A stretch of DNA of 49,033 nt from Pseudomonadota bacterium. Lineage in GTDB: Bacteria > Pseudomonadota > Gammaproteobacteria > JAKAQQ01. Numbering within the stretch: the stretch's first letter is position 1; each line of letters opens with the position of its first letter. This document shows, piece after piece, positions 1-8,325 of this stretch. The translations under genes were made by a program, and so were the position numbers. Where the stretch lies: NCBI GenBank assembly GCA_021798115.1, contig JAJZYM010000007.1, positions 1 to 49,033 on the forward strand. Reading direction: 5' to 3'. Below the pieces are notes generated by a model. It searched no databases. It was not told the origin of the DNA and saw only the letters and a list, made by a program, of their open reading frames with translations.

Positions 1-175
1 CACCGCCGAACACGACAGCGACGCCATCGAACAGCTCTTTCTTCCAGCGGGTCACCTGATTCGGATGGACCTCAAACTGCTTGGCAATCTCGGCCACGGT
101 CTTCTCGCCCTTCAAGGCTTCGAGAGCTACCCGGGCCTTGAACGCAGGGGAATGGTTTCGTCTCGGTCTTCGCAT
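1..175 (-). CDS. IS3-family transposase OrfA, N-terminal part (runs off the window)
   Basis: Reading leftward from ATG at 175-173, the first 58 codons begin MRRPRRNHSPAFKARVALEA and continue through a typical helix-turn-helix, including the segments EIAKQF, HPNQVTRWKKEL and LFDGVAVVF. This is the DNA-binding OrfA half of an IS3-type transposase, which is normally joined to the DDE catalytic half (OrfB) by programmed -1 frameshifting. A GGAAGGAG ribosome site precedes the ATG. The gene is truncated only by the window end, so whether the element is intact cannot be seen. Confidence 0.85.
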   Translation of the reverse strand, partial: MRRPRRNHSPAFKARVALEALKGEKTVAEIAKQFEVHPNQVTRWKKELFDGVAVVFGG

Positions 176-249
176 CGGATCTGCTCCTTCCACAGAGGGA
201 ATGTACAGCAGTCCGTCCACTTATCGCCGCGTCCGAAAAAACCGAGCCA
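1..249 (-). mobile_element. Left part of an IS3-type insertion sequence, cut by the window edge
   Basis: The minus strand from 175 down to the window start encodes the N-terminus of an IS3-type OrfA. Upstream of that gene, reading outward on the plus strand, the DNA at about 227-249 contains a GTCC-A6-CC stretch ending in CA. On the element strand this begins TGGCTCGG and continues TTTTTTCGGACG, which looks like an IS3-family terminal inverted repeat (these begin TG and end CA). The boundary at 249 is an inference; the other end and any target duplication lie outside the window. Confidence 0.5.
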
Positions 250-288
250 CCTCTGCCCTCCCTCACACCAAAAAGGAATTTGCACAAC

Positions 289-317
289 TTGACGGACATA
301 ACCTCCGGTGGTATCCT
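289..317 (+). promoter_or_regulatory. Sigma-70-type promoter of the Met/His-rich secreted protein gene
   Basis: TTGACG (289-294) and TATCCT (312-317) are separated by exactly 17 bases. This gives 5/6 and 4/6 matches to the -35 and -10 consensus, with a likely transcript start near 324, some 25 bases before the GTG start at 349. The promoter lies just beyond the probable IS end, so the gene does not need the IS for transcription. Confidence 0.55.
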
Positions 318-348
318 CGTGAGGGATCCGAGCACGAGGAGACAGTCC

Positions 349-879
349 GTGTCCAGACCGTCGATGATATCCATCCTGGCAACGGTGGCTTTACTGAGCG
401 CGGGGATCGCCTCATCTCAGGCCACGCCGATGCATCCCAGCAACCGGATGATGAAGTCGCACTTTTATTTCATGCGTCACTCACTCGGTTTCGTGAACAT
501 TTTCTTCCGGTATCACCCAGGTCCCCACTGGGACTTGATGCATCGAACCGCCCTAGATCTCACGCCCGTTCAGGTTGCTGAGGAGCGCAGACTCGCCATG
601 GGCATGATGCATGCCACGGAACGGGGGATCGTCGCACTCAAGGCGGCCTATCGGCACTACCGGCAGGATGCCCGGCAACCCGATCCCGCGATTGGCACAC
701 TGATCGAGGACGTCAAAGCGGTCGGTCGTGCCCAGTCCTACCTCGGTTACGAGATGATCCCCTATCACTTGAAGGGTTATGCCATCCTTGATGCCTCCCA
801 GAAAATCCGCTATCACAAACTTGCGCGCGCCGACTGGATGCGGATGGAGCAAATGATGCACAAGATGAGGATGCACTAG
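349..879 (+). CDS. Secreted Met/His-rich protein, Spy/CpxP-like (putative metal-stress periplasmic protein)
   Basis: The predicted product is 176 residues. The N-terminus carries a Sec signal peptide (ILATVALLSAGIASSQA) with cleavage after about residue 25. The mature part is rich in Met and His (HPSNRMMKSHFYFMRH, MGMMHATERG, MEQMMHKMRMH at the C-terminus). A helical segment beginning LTPVQVAEERRLAMGMM resembles the LTxxQ region of Spy/CpxP/CnrR-type periplasmic proteins, which act as chaperones or metal sensors. GTG 349 is chosen because GAGGAG lies 7 bases upstream; ATG 364 is possible but poorly spaced. It sits alone between an IS fragment and a convergent peptidase gene, in DNA clearly less GC-rich than the rest, so recent acquisition is likely. 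A role in copper or other metal stress is inference only; no transporter or sensor gene is adjacent. Confidence 0.6.
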   Translation: MSRPSMISILATVALLSAGIASSQATPMHPSNRMMKSHFYFMRHSLGFVNIFFRYHPGPHWDLMHRTALDLTPVQVAEERRLAMGMMHATERGIVALKAAYRHYRQDARQPDPAIGTLIEDVKAVGRAQSYLGYEMIPYHLKGYAILDASQKIRYHKLARADWMRMEQMMHKMRMH

Positions 880-1061
880 TGTAGTGCTTCATTCTGTTTG
901 GAACTTAAGCGGGTAGTGTACGGACTTGTGTGCAAATTCTTGGCAACCTGAAGAGGTCGCTGAGCTCACGAGATGTTGGGTGGCCCACGAGGCGGCGAAA
1001 TGCTTACGGTCTTGCCGTGGGAAGGATGTCGGTGAACGAGCCGGACGAGATCGGTCGGACG

Positions 1062-2498
1062 TCAGGGACGTGAGGGCCTTTCCTGGGCGTATGCGGCGAG
1101 GATGTCCGCGACCGAGGCCGTGAGACGCACGGCCGTCGGAAGGTCGAGAAACTCGTTCGGGCCGTGGGCGTTCGAGTGCGGACCGAGGACGCCCGTCACA
1201 CAGTAACGGGCCGCGGGGTAGCGCTCGGCGAGCATGTTCATGAACGGGATGCTCCCGCCCATCCCCATGGCCCGAAAGGAGGGTCCGAAGTGGCGCCGCG
1301 AGGCCTCGTCGAGGGCCCGCTCGAGGGAGGGTCCGAGGGGTGGGGCGTTCCAGCCGGGCATGACCGAAAGAGGGAGGAAGGCGACGCGTGCCCCGAACGG
1401 CGGGGCGGATTCCAGGGTCTCGCGGAGGGCCCGCGTCGCGGTCTCCACAGCGAGTGTGGGCGGAAGCCGGAACGAGAGCTTGACGCGGGCCGCGGGGAGA
1501 TGGACGTTGCCGCCTTCACGCACGCTCGGGAATCCGTCGAGCCCCGTGACCGCGAGCGCGGGTTCCCAGGTGTTGGCGAGGAGAAGCGCAAGGGGGTCCT
1601 CGTGAAGAAGCCGAACCCCGTCGAGGAGCGGGAGTGAGCGACGCACCTCGTCCGCGGTCAGGTTCCGCGCCAGGGCCTCGGCCTCGCGGCGGCGGTCCTC
1701 GGGAATCTCGACCCGGAGGGTGGAGGGCACGAGACGCCCGTCGCGCGGATCCTCGATCCGGTCGAGGAGGCGGCGGAGCACCATCGTGACCGAGGGAATG
1801 AGTCCCCCGGCGTTGCCGGAGTGCACGCCCTCACGGAGGACCTCGATGCGGAGCTCGGCCAGGAGGTTCCCGCGGAGGGAGGTGGTGAGCCAGAGCCGTT
1901 CGTAGTCCTGGCAGCCCGCATCCAGACAGACCACGAGATCGACCGCCCCGAGCGACTCCCCGAGCGCGTCCACGTGGGCCCCGAGATCCGGGCTTCCGCT
2001 CTCCTCGCTGCATTCGATGAGGACGACCGCGCGGGCGTGGGGACGGCCCTCGTCCTCGAGGGCGCGGAATGCGGCCAGAGCGGCGAAGACGGCGTAGCCG
2101 TCGTCGGCCCCGCCCCGGCCGTAGAGCCGTCCCTCGCGGCGGACGGGAGTCCAGGGCCCGAGCCCCTCGTCCCAGCCGGTGAAGGGCGGCTGCTTGTCGA
2201 GGTGCCCGTAGACGAGGACGGTGCGGCGGTCGTCGGCGGGGACGCCCCGCGCCGGGATGTCGATGCGGAGGAGCGGGGTGCGGCCCGGGAGATTCTCGAG
2301 GCGGACCCGAGCCCCGCGCGGTTTTTCCGCCTCACACCAGCGGCGTGCGAGTTCGACCGCCCGCGCCATGTGCCCGTGCTCGGCCCAGGCGGGATCGAAG
2401 GCGGGCGAGACGTTCGGGATGCGGATGTAGTCGGTGAGGGTGGGGAGGATGCGTTCTTCCCAGTAATGTTCGGTTCGGGAGACGAGATCGGAGGGCAT
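1062..2498 (-). CDS. M20-family metallopeptidase (dipeptidase/carboxypeptidase-like)
   Basis: The 478-residue product has the M20 layout. VYGHLDKQPP (first metal His and Asp) is followed by GRGGADDGYA (bridging Asp), ECSEESGSPD (catalytic Glu plus metal Glu), a dimerisation insert containing GVHSGNAGG, and C-terminal GPHSNAHGPNEFLD (last metal His). All expected zinc ligands and the catalytic Glu are visible. Such enzymes hydrolyse small peptides or N-acyl amino acids in the cytoplasm. It is the last gene of the leftward hutI-hutH-tatD group, 34 bases behind tatD, so a role in supplying amino acids is plausible but substrate is unknown. No clear ribosome site precedes ATG 2498. Confidence 0.85.
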   Translation of the reverse strand: MPSDLVSRTEHYWEERILPTLTDYIRIPNVSPAFDPAWAEHGHMARAVELARRWCEAEKPRGARVRLENLPGRTPLLRIDIPARGVPADDRRTVLVYGHLDKQPPFTGWDEGLGPWTPVRREGRLYGRGGADDGYAVFAALAAFRALEDEGRPHARAVVLIECSEESGSPDLGAHVDALGESLGAVDLVVCLDAGCQDYERLWLTTSLRGNLLAELRIEVLREGVHSGNAGGLIPSVTMVLRRLLDRIEDPRDGRLVPSTLRVEIPEDRRREAEALARNLTADEVRRSLPLLDGVRLLHEDPLALLLANTWEPALAVTGLDGFPSVREGGNVHLPAARVKLSFRLPPTLAVETATRALRETLESAPPFGARVAFLPLSVMPGWNAPPLGPSLERALDEASRRHFGPSFRAMGMGGSIPFMNMLAERYPAARYCVTGVLGPHSNAHGPNEFLDLPTAVRLTASVADILAAYAQERPSRP

Positions 2499-2532
2499 GG
2501 CGGCGGCTACGGATTGCGTGAGACCCTCAATT

Positions 2533-3390
2533 CTAGGTCTGTGCGGTCCGTACGTCCTCGGCGACGGGGTGACGGGTTCCGGGAGGGTCGGGAAGCGCGA
2601 AGAGGCGAGAGAGGTTGGCGCTCGTCGTGCGGGCCACCTCTTCGGGATCGATCTTCCACGCTTCGGCCACGACCCGCGCGACGGCGGGGAGATAGGCCGG
2701 CTCGTTGCGCCGGTGGCGGGGCGGGGAGGGGAGGTTCTTCGGGAGGAGATAGGGGCAGTCGGTCTCGATCACGAGGCGGTCGCGGGGGATGTGGGGAATG
2801 AGATCCGGGAGATGTCCGCCCCGCCGGGGGTCGGTGATCCAGCCGGTGAGGCCTACGGAAAACCCCTCGGCGAGGATCGCGTCGAGTTCATCGGCGGCGC
2901 CGGTGAAACAGTGGACGAGCCCCCGCGCGGCGGGAATCCCTCCCGCTCGCCAGAGGGCGAGGAAGTCGGCGTGGGCCTCGCGGACGTGGAGGAGGAGCGG
3001 ACACCCGCGGCGTCGGGCGAGGGCGAGCTGGGCCTCGAAGGCCCGTCGCTGCGCCTCCCGCGGGCTGAAATTACGGTAGTAGTCGAGCCCGCACTCGCCG
3101 ACGCCGACCACCCCCGGGTGGTCGAGAAGGGTCTTGAGCTCGCGGGCGGTGTGATCCGACCAGCCGGCGGCGTGGTGGGGATGGACCCCCGCGAGGGCCC
3201 AGATCGTGTCCGGGTGACGCTCGTGAAGCGCAAGGGCGCGACGGCTCTCGGCGAGGTCCGAGCCGGGCACGAGGAAGCCCGCAACCCCGGCCGTCTGCGC
3301 GCGGGCGAGAACCTCGTCGAGGTCACGGGCGTAGCTCTCGTGGGTGAGATTGGCGCAGGCGTCGAGGAAGGGGGGCGGCGGCTCCGCCAC
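2533..3390 (-). CDS. tatD: TatD-type metal-dependent DNase
   Basis: The 285-residue product matches the E. coli TatD subtype. It starts FLDACANLTHESY instead of the DSHCHLD seen in YcfH/YjjV. It then has AGVHPHHA, the metal Glu in GVGECGLDYYRNFS, LHVREAH, VHCFTGAADE, and IETDCPYLLP followed by HRRNEPAYLP. TatD enzymes are cytoplasmic 3'-5' exonucleases of the amidohydrolase-like fold, with a proposed part in DNA repair and degradation. It begins with GTG 8 bases after hutH ends, so it is probably cotranscribed with the hut genes; no functional link to histidine use is known. The ribosome site is weak. Confidence 0.88.
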   Translation of the reverse strand: MAEPPPPFLDACANLTHESYARDLDEVLARAQTAGVAGFLVPGSDLAESRRALALHERHPDTIWALAGVHPHHAAGWSDHTARELKTLLDHPGVVGVGECGLDYYRNFSPREAQRRAFEAQLALARRRGCPLLLHVREAHADFLALWRAGGIPAARGLVHCFTGAADELDAILAEGFSVGLTGWITDPRRGGHLPDLIPHIPRDRLVIETDCPYLLPKNLPSPPRHRRNEPAYLPAVARVVAEAWKIDPEEVARTTSANLSRLFALPDPPGTRHPVAEDVRTAQT

Positions 3391-3398
3391 GGTTTCGT

Positions 3399-4940
3399 TC
3401 AGCCGCCTTCCGCGACGGGAGGAAGATGGGGATCCCCCTCCCTGATGAGGAAGCCCCTCTCCTCGAGGGCGTGGGCGAAGATCCGCATCTCCTGATCGAG
3501 GCGGCGGTCCCCGTCGGTGGCCGGCGCCCGTTCCCGGAGTCTCTCGTACAGGGCTTCGAGAGGGGGACTCGCGCGGAGCGGACGGACGAGCTCGAGCGCG
3601 CGGCAGGCGGCGGAGTACTCGATCGCGAGGACGAGGGCGAGGTTGTCGAGAAGCCGGGCAAGCTTGAGTCCCGCCCAGGGCGCCATGCTCACGTGATCCT
3701 CCTGACCCGCCGAGGTCGGGATCGTATCGACGCTTGCCGGGTGCGCGAGGGTTTTGCCTTCGGAGGCGAGGGCGGCGGCGGTGACCTGCGCGATCATCCA
3801 GCCGGATTCGAGTCCCGGGTGTTCGGCCAGGAACGGCGGGAGCGCGGGGTTCACCCGCCGGGTGTAGAGATCGATCCGCCGTTCGGCCATGGCGGTCACG
3901 GTCGCCGTCGCGATGGCGAGGGCGTCGGCCGCCCAGGCGAGGGGGGCGGCGTGGAAGTTGCCGCCCGAGAGGATCTCTTCGTCAAAGACGAGAGGGTTGT
4001 CGCTCACGGCGTTGAGTTCGCGGGCGGCGATCGTCTCGGCGGTGCTGAGCGCGTCGGCCGCGGCGCCGAGGACCTGCGGCATGCAGCGGAGCGAGTAGGG
4101 GTCCTGGACACGTCCGCAGGTGGCGTGGCTCGCGGCGATCGGGCTTGTCGCCCCGAGCCAGGCGCGGAAGATGGCCGCGACCCGTTTCTGTCCCTCCTGG
4201 TTGCGCGCCTCGTGGATGCGCGCGTCGAACGGGACGCGGCTCGCCGCGAGGGCCTCGACCGAGAGTGCCCCTGCAGCGATCGACGCGTCGAGAAGACGCC
4301 GGAAGCGTTCGCCGCCGCGGAGAAGGAGGGTGAGGGAGAGCTGGGTGCCGTTGAGCAGCGCGAGGGCCTCCTTGGCCTCGAGGACGAGGGGCGGGACACC
4401 GGCGGCGCGGGGAACATCCGCTCCGGTGAGGAGGCGGCCTTCGTAGCGGGCTTCGCCTTCCCCGATGAGGGCGAGGGTGAGGTGCGCGAGCGGGGCGAGG
4501 TCGCCCGAGGCGCCCACCGACCCGCGCGAGGGGATGAGCGGCAGCACCCCGCGGTTGAGGAAGGCGAGGAGGGTGTCGACGACGAGGGGACGCACGCCGG
4601 AGAGACCGAAGGCGAGCGCGTGGGCCTTCAGGATCATGAGCAGGCGCACGTCCTCATCGGCGAGGGGTTCGCCCGTGCCCACGGCGTGGCTGCGTGCGAG
4701 GTTGTATTGAAGGCGGCGGACGTCTTCCGGAGGGATGCGTTCGCGGGCGAGGGCGCCGAAGCCGGTGTTGAGGCCGTAGTGGGCGTCGGGCCCGAGCGCG
4801 AGGCGGCGGACCGTCGCCGATGAGCTCTCGAGACGCGCGCGGGCGGTGGGGCCGAGCGCGAGGGGCCGTCCGTCCGTCGCCGCCGCGAGGACCTCCGTCC
4901 GTTCGAGGGGACGGGCATCGAGCCTGAGGACATCGCTCAT
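3399..4940 (-). CDS. hutH: Histidine ammonia-lyase
   Basis: The enzyme removes ammonia from L-histidine to give trans-urocanate, the first step of histidine degradation. The 513-residue length is normal. The Ala144-Ser145-Gly146 triad that cyclises into the electrophilic MIO cofactor is seen in GSVGASGDLAPLAHL. YGLNTGFGAL and the later QEDHVSMAPWAGLK segment are also family hallmarks. The ATG overlaps the hutI stop by 4 bases (ATGA), with GGAGGCGAAG just upstream, indicating translational coupling. It is the second gene of the leftward operon. Urocanase (hutU), which would use its product, is absent from the window. Confidence 0.96.
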   Translation of the reverse strand: MSDVLRLDARPLERTEVLAAATDGRPLALGPTARARLESSSATVRRLALGPDAHYGLNTGFGALARERIPPEDVRRLQYNLARSHAVGTGEPLADEDVRLLMILKAHALAFGLSGVRPLVVDTLLAFLNRGVLPLIPSRGSVGASGDLAPLAHLTLALIGEGEARYEGRLLTGADVPRAAGVPPLVLEAKEALALLNGTQLSLTLLLRGGERFRRLLDASIAAGALSVEALAASRVPFDARIHEARNQEGQKRVAAIFRAWLGATSPIAASHATCGRVQDPYSLRCMPQVLGAAADALSTAETIAARELNAVSDNPLVFDEEILSGGNFHAAPLAWAADALAIATATVTAMAERRIDLYTRRVNPALPPFLAEHPGLESGWMIAQVTAAALASEGKTLAHPASVDTIPTSAGQEDHVSMAPWAGLKLARLLDNLALVLAIEYSAACRALELVRPLRASPPLEALYERLRERAPATDGDRRLDQEMRIFAHALEERGFLIREGDPHLPPVAEGG

Positions 4941-6124
4941 CGTTCTTCGCCTCCGAGGAAGATCCGCTCCGGGCGGAGATGACCCCCGAGAGAGTAGACG
5001 AGTGCGCGCGGGTCGGGGAGGTCCCAGAGCGCAAAGTCCGCCCGCGCGCCGGGCGCGAGGGTTCCGACTTCACCCGCAAGGCCGAGGGCGCGGGCCGCGT
5101 GCACGGTGGCCCCGAGAATCGCCTCCTCGGGCCGAAGTCCCCAGAGGCGCACCGCCAGATGGAGCGCCAAAAGAAGACTGGTGGTGAAGGACGTTCCGGG
5201 GTTGAGGTCGGTCGCGACGGCCATGGGGACGCCCGCGCGGCGGAACGCCGCAAGCGGAGGGCGGGACGTCTGGGCGGTGAAGTAGGCCGCGACGGGCAGG
5301 AGAACGGCCACGGTTCCCGAGGCGGCGAGGGCACGGGCGTCCGCTTCCGTCGCCTCCTCGAGGTGGTCGCAGGAGAGCGCCCCGAGGGCGGCGGCGCGGG
5401 CGCTCGCTCCGAGGGCGTGGAACTGTTCACAGTGGGCGCGGAGCCCGAAGCCCAGGGCGCGTGCGGCACGGAAGAGACGCTCCATGTCCTCGAGACCGAA
5501 AGTGAAGGGCTCGACATAGATGTCGACGAGACGCGCGAGACCCCGGCGGGCGACTTCCGGGAGAAGCTGCGTCACGATCGTCTCGAGGTAGGCGTCCCGG
5601 CTCTCCTCGGGCGGAACGGCGTGGGCGGCCAGGCAGCACGGAACCGCACGCACGCCGGCCCGGGCGCCGAGCGCCGGGACGAGCGCGAGAAGACGCAACT
5701 CCTGGGCGATGTCGAGTCCGTAGCCGCTCTTCACCTCGACCGTCGTCACCCCCTCGCGGGCGAGAGCGGCGAGGCGCGCGGCCGAAACGTGCAGGAGACT
5801 CTCGTCGTCCGCCGCACGCACCGCGCGCACGGTGGAGAAGAGCCCTCCGCCGGCACGGTGCCGTCGGGCATAATCGTCTCCGTCGAGACGCGCGAAATAC
5901 TCTTCCGCGCGGTCGCCGGCGAAGAGGGCGTGCGTATGGCAGTCGACGAACCCCGGAAGAAGAAGCCGACCGCGGGCGTCGAGGACCCGCCGGGCGGGGC
6001 TCGTCGCCGGCACTCCGAGGGCGCTCACGCGCCCGCCGTCGACCGCCAGCGTCCCCCCCGGATGCGCGGCGAGCCCCTCAAGGAGGGGGTGGACGCGGGC
6101 GTTGATCACGAGGAGATCGTGCAC
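4937..6124 (-). CDS. hutI: Imidazolonepropionase
   Basis: It hydrolyses 4-imidazolone-5-propionate to N-formimino-L-glutamate in histidine degradation. The 395-residue product is an amidohydrolase. VDCHTHALFAGDRAEEY carries the metal HxH, VEVKSGYGLD and AHCEQFHALG follow, and the metal Asp is in ATDLNPGTSFT. The reading frame stays open far upstream, but homology begins at HDLLVINARVHPLLEG, so GTG 6124-6122, preceded by GGAGGA, is the start. That GTG abuts the divergent hutF start inside a GTGCAC palindrome. First gene of the leftward hut operon. Confidence 0.94.
   Translation of the reverse strand: MHDLLVINARVHPLLEGLAAHPGGTLAVDGGRVSALGVPATSPARRVLDARGRLLLPGFVDCHTHALFAGDRAEEYFARLDGDDYARRHRAGGGLFSTVRAVRAADDESLLHVSAARLAALAREGVTTVEVKSGYGLDIAQELRLLALVPALGARAGVRAVPCCLAAHAVPPEESRDAYLETIVTQLLPEVARRGLARLVDIYVEPFTFGLEDMERLFRAARALGFGLRAHCEQFHALGASARAAALGALSCDHLEEATEADARALAASGTVAVLLPVAAYFTAQTSRPPLAAFRRAGVPMAVATDLNPGTSFTTSLLLALHLAVRLWGLRPEEAILGATVHAARALGLAGEVGTLAPGARADFALWDLPDPRALVYSLGGHLRPERIFLGGEER
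6119..6124. promoter_or_regulatory. GTGCAC palindrome holding both divergent hutF and hutI start codons
   Basis: GTGCAC reads GTG on the plus strand (hutF, 6119-6121) and GTG on the minus strand (hutI, 6124-6122). AGGAG (6111-6115) serves hutF, and on the other strand GGAGGA (complement of about 6132-6137) serves hutI. The two coding regions touch, so each ribosome site, and presumably each promoter, lies inside the other gene. No HutC-type operator could be recognised by eye. Confidence 0.6.
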
Positions 6125-7474
6125 GGGCCCTCCTCCGGAGGGGGATCGGGACGCCTCGCCTTCCGTCACGTGCTCACGCCCGAGGGGTTCGTCACGGATA
6201 CGGCGCTCGTCCTCGACGGGACGGGGAGGATTGTAGCCCTCGAACCCGCAGAGCCGCCCTGGGACGGTTGGTGCGCACTCCCGGCCATGGTCTCGGCGCA
6301 CAGCCACGCTTTCCACCGTCTCCTCACGGGACTCGGGGAGCGCGCCGTCGAGGCGGGCTCCTTCTGGTCTTGGCGTGCGCTCATGTACCGGGCCGCCGAA
6401 CGGCTCACGCCCGCGGATCTCGAGGCGGTCGCGACCGTGACCTACGAGGCACTCCGCGCCGGGGGCTACGGGGCCGTCGGGGAATTCCACTACCTGCACC
6501 GTGACGCCCGTGGCGAGCTCTCGACGAAAGCGGGCGAAGCCCTTGCGCGCGCCGCCGCGCGCGTCGGCATCCGTCTCGTCCTCATCCCGGCGCTTTACCA
6601 GCGCGGGGGCTACGGACGGGCCGCCGCGGGGGCGCAAGAACGTTTCCTCACGCCCGAGATCGACTCCTTTCTCGACTATGCCGCCGCCCTTCCGGGTGCG
6701 GGCCGGGCGGTGGCCGTCCACTCCCTGCGTGCCGTCGAACCCGCGTGCGCCGCCGACTTCGTCGCCCGCGCGCGCCGCCGCTTCGGGGCCGACTGCCGCC
6801 TGCACATCCACGCGGCGGAGCAGCTCTCCGAGGTCGAAGAGGTGCGCCGTCACGAGGGCCGGGGGCCGATCGAGGTCCTCGAAGAGCGGGGTCTTCTCGA
6901 CACACGCACGGCCGTGGTCCACGCCACCCACGCCTCGGCGGAGGAGCGTGCGCTCCTCGCCCGGCGGGGCGCACGGGTCGTTCTCTGCCCGCAGACGGAG
7001 GCCTATCTCGGCGACGGGTTGTTCCCCCTCGGGGCCTTCCAGGACAAAGGCGGGGACTGGACGCTCGGGACGGATGCGAACGTCCGCACGGGAGCGTGGG
7101 ACGAACTCCGTCTTCTCGAGCAGGAGGCGCGTCTTCTCGAACGCCGACGCGTCTGCCTGGCGCCGGGCCCGGGTCTCGCCCGCACGCTCTGGAGTCGGGC
7201 GGCGCGCGCCGGGGCCCACGTCCTCGCGCTTCCCTCAGGCGAGATTCGGCCCGGGGCCTGGGCCGATCTTTTCGTCCTCGATCCCGGCGGGAGTCCGTGG
7301 ACGACGACGGACCCGCAGACGTTCCTGGATGCCTGTCTCCTCGGGGACGAGACGGCCGAGGCGGCCCTCTACGTCGCTGGCCGCCGCCGTTCTCCTCTCG
7401 GTGCCCGTGATCCGGTGTCCTGGCACGAAGCCCTTGCCCGTTTCCGCCGCCTTCAGGAGGAGCTCGCCCGATGA
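6119..7474 (+). CDS. hutF: Formimidoylglutamate deiminase
   Basis: It converts N-formimino-L-glutamate to N-formyl-L-glutamate and ammonia, the first step of the two-step HutF/HutG route. The 451-residue amidohydrolase shows SAHSHAFHRLLTGLGER (metal HxH) with the HutF-typical FWSWRALMYR. EFHYLHRD, HIHAAEQLSEVEEV and the metal Asp in LGTDANVRTGAWDELR follow. GTG 6119 follows AGGAG by 3 bases; GTG 6170 is an alternative that would drop 17 residues. The stop overlaps hutG by 4 bases. It is transcribed away from hutI with no gap between the two starts. Confidence 0.92.
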   Translation: MHGPSSGGGSGRLAFRHVLTPEGFVTDTALVLDGTGRIVALEPAEPPWDGWCALPAMVSAHSHAFHRLLTGLGERAVEAGSFWSWRALMYRAAERLTPADLEAVATVTYEALRAGGYGAVGEFHYLHRDARGELSTKAGEALARAAARVGIRLVLIPALYQRGGYGRAAAGAQERFLTPEIDSFLDYAAALPGAGRAVAVHSLRAVEPACAADFVARARRRFGADCRLHIHAAEQLSEVEEVRRHEGRGPIEVLEERGLLDTRTAVVHATHASAEERALLARRGARVVLCPQTEAYLGDGLFPLGAFQDKGGDWTLGTDANVRTGAWDELRLLEQEARLLERRRVCLAPGPGLARTLWSRAARAGAHVLALPSGEIRPGAWADLFVLDPGGSPWTTTDPQTFLDACLLGDETAEAALYVAGRRRSPLGARDPVSWHEALARFRRLQEELAR

Positions 7475-8322
7475 ACGATCCCGTCCTCGACGTCTTCCGC
7501 TTCACTCCTGCGGTGGCCCCCGCGCGGGCGGTCGTCGTGAGCATCCCGCACACCGGGACGGAGGTGCCCGACGAGATCCGTCGGGCGTTCCGCACCCCGG
7601 CGCACGCCCGGCTTCCGATGACGGACTGGCATCTTGGGCGCCTTTACGATTTTCTGCCCGCCCTCGGCGTCGCTGTGCTCGAAGCCCGGGTGAGCCGCTA
7701 CGTTGCGGATCTCAACCGCGATCCCGAGGGCCAACCCCTCTACCCGGGCCGTTACGAGACGGGACTCGTCCCGCTTCGGGACTTCGCCGGTGAGGAGATT
7801 TGGAAGACGCCCCCCGATGCCGAGGAATGCGCGCGCCGCCGGCGCCTCGTTTTCGATCCCTACCACGCCCGCCTCGCGGCCGCCCTGGCCGAGGTGCGGG
7901 CGCGTGCCGGGCACGTCCTTCTCCTCGATCTCCACAGCGTGTCCTCGGCGCCCAACCGGATCACCCCCGCACTCGTCGAGGAGATCTATCTCGGCGACCG
8001 CGACGGGGCGAGTGCACCCGAGGCTGTGGCCGAATCCTTCACCCGGGCGTACGAGGCGCGTCGTCTGCGGGTCTCGCGCAACAGGCCCTACAAGGGCGGC
8101 TACATCACCGCCCACTACGGGTCGTGGGCGGGCGTTACGGCGCTCCAGATCGAGATGGCGGAACGCGTCTACATGGACGAGAACGAACCCGAGTCGCCCG
8201 ACCTCGGGCGTCTCGCCGCCGCCCGGGCGCTTCTGCGCGAGATCTTCGAAATCGCTCTCGATCGCCTGGCCCCGCGCGGGGGGACGCTCGTCCCGGAGGC
8301 CCGACGGTCCCGGGAAGCCTAG
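7471..8322 (+). CDS. hutG: N-formylglutamate deformylase
   Basis: It hydrolyses N-formyl-L-glutamate to glutamate and formate, the last step of the HutF branch of histidine degradation. The 283-residue product has the N-formylglutamate amidohydrolase pattern. VVVSIPHTGTEVPDEI and TDWHLGRLYDF come first, then RYVADLNRDPEG, a central LLLDLHSVSSAPNR with likely metal ligands, and NRPYKGGYITAHYG. ATGA overlap with hutF shows coupling. Having hutF with this deformylase, and no arginase-type formiminoglutamase, indicates the five-step pathway. Confidence 0.93.
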   Translation: MNDPVLDVFRFTPAVAPARAVVVSIPHTGTEVPDEIRRAFRTPAHARLPMTDWHLGRLYDFLPALGVAVLEARVSRYVADLNRDPEGQPLYPGRYETGLVPLRDFAGEEIWKTPPDAEECARRRRLVFDPYHARLAAALAEVRARAGHVLLLDLHSVSSAPNRITPALVEEIYLGDRDGASAPEAVAESFTRAYEARRLRVSRNRPYKGGYITAHYGSWAGVTALQIEMAERVYMDENEPESPDLGRLAAARALLREIFEIALDRLAPRGGTLVPEARRSREA

Positions 8323-8325
8323 AAT
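8320..8325 (+). promoter_or_regulatory. Putative -10 element of fmdB
   Basis: TAGAAT overlaps the hutG stop codon (TAG 8320-8322) in the context GCC-TAGAAT-GG, matching the GC-TANAAT-G pattern found before several other genes here. No good -35 is visible. A transcript starting near 8332 would leave about 60 bases before fmdB. Confidence 0.35.

Noticed and set aside
881-945. Second IS end (TGTAGTG... TGTACGG) after the Met/His-rich gene
   Set aside because: It begins TGTA like some IS3 ends, but I could not match it as an inverted repeat to the probable left end near 249.
4979-6118. Long upstream extension of the hutF frame
   Set aside because: It runs antisense through hutI and has no hutF homology; the conserved N-terminus starts just after 6119.
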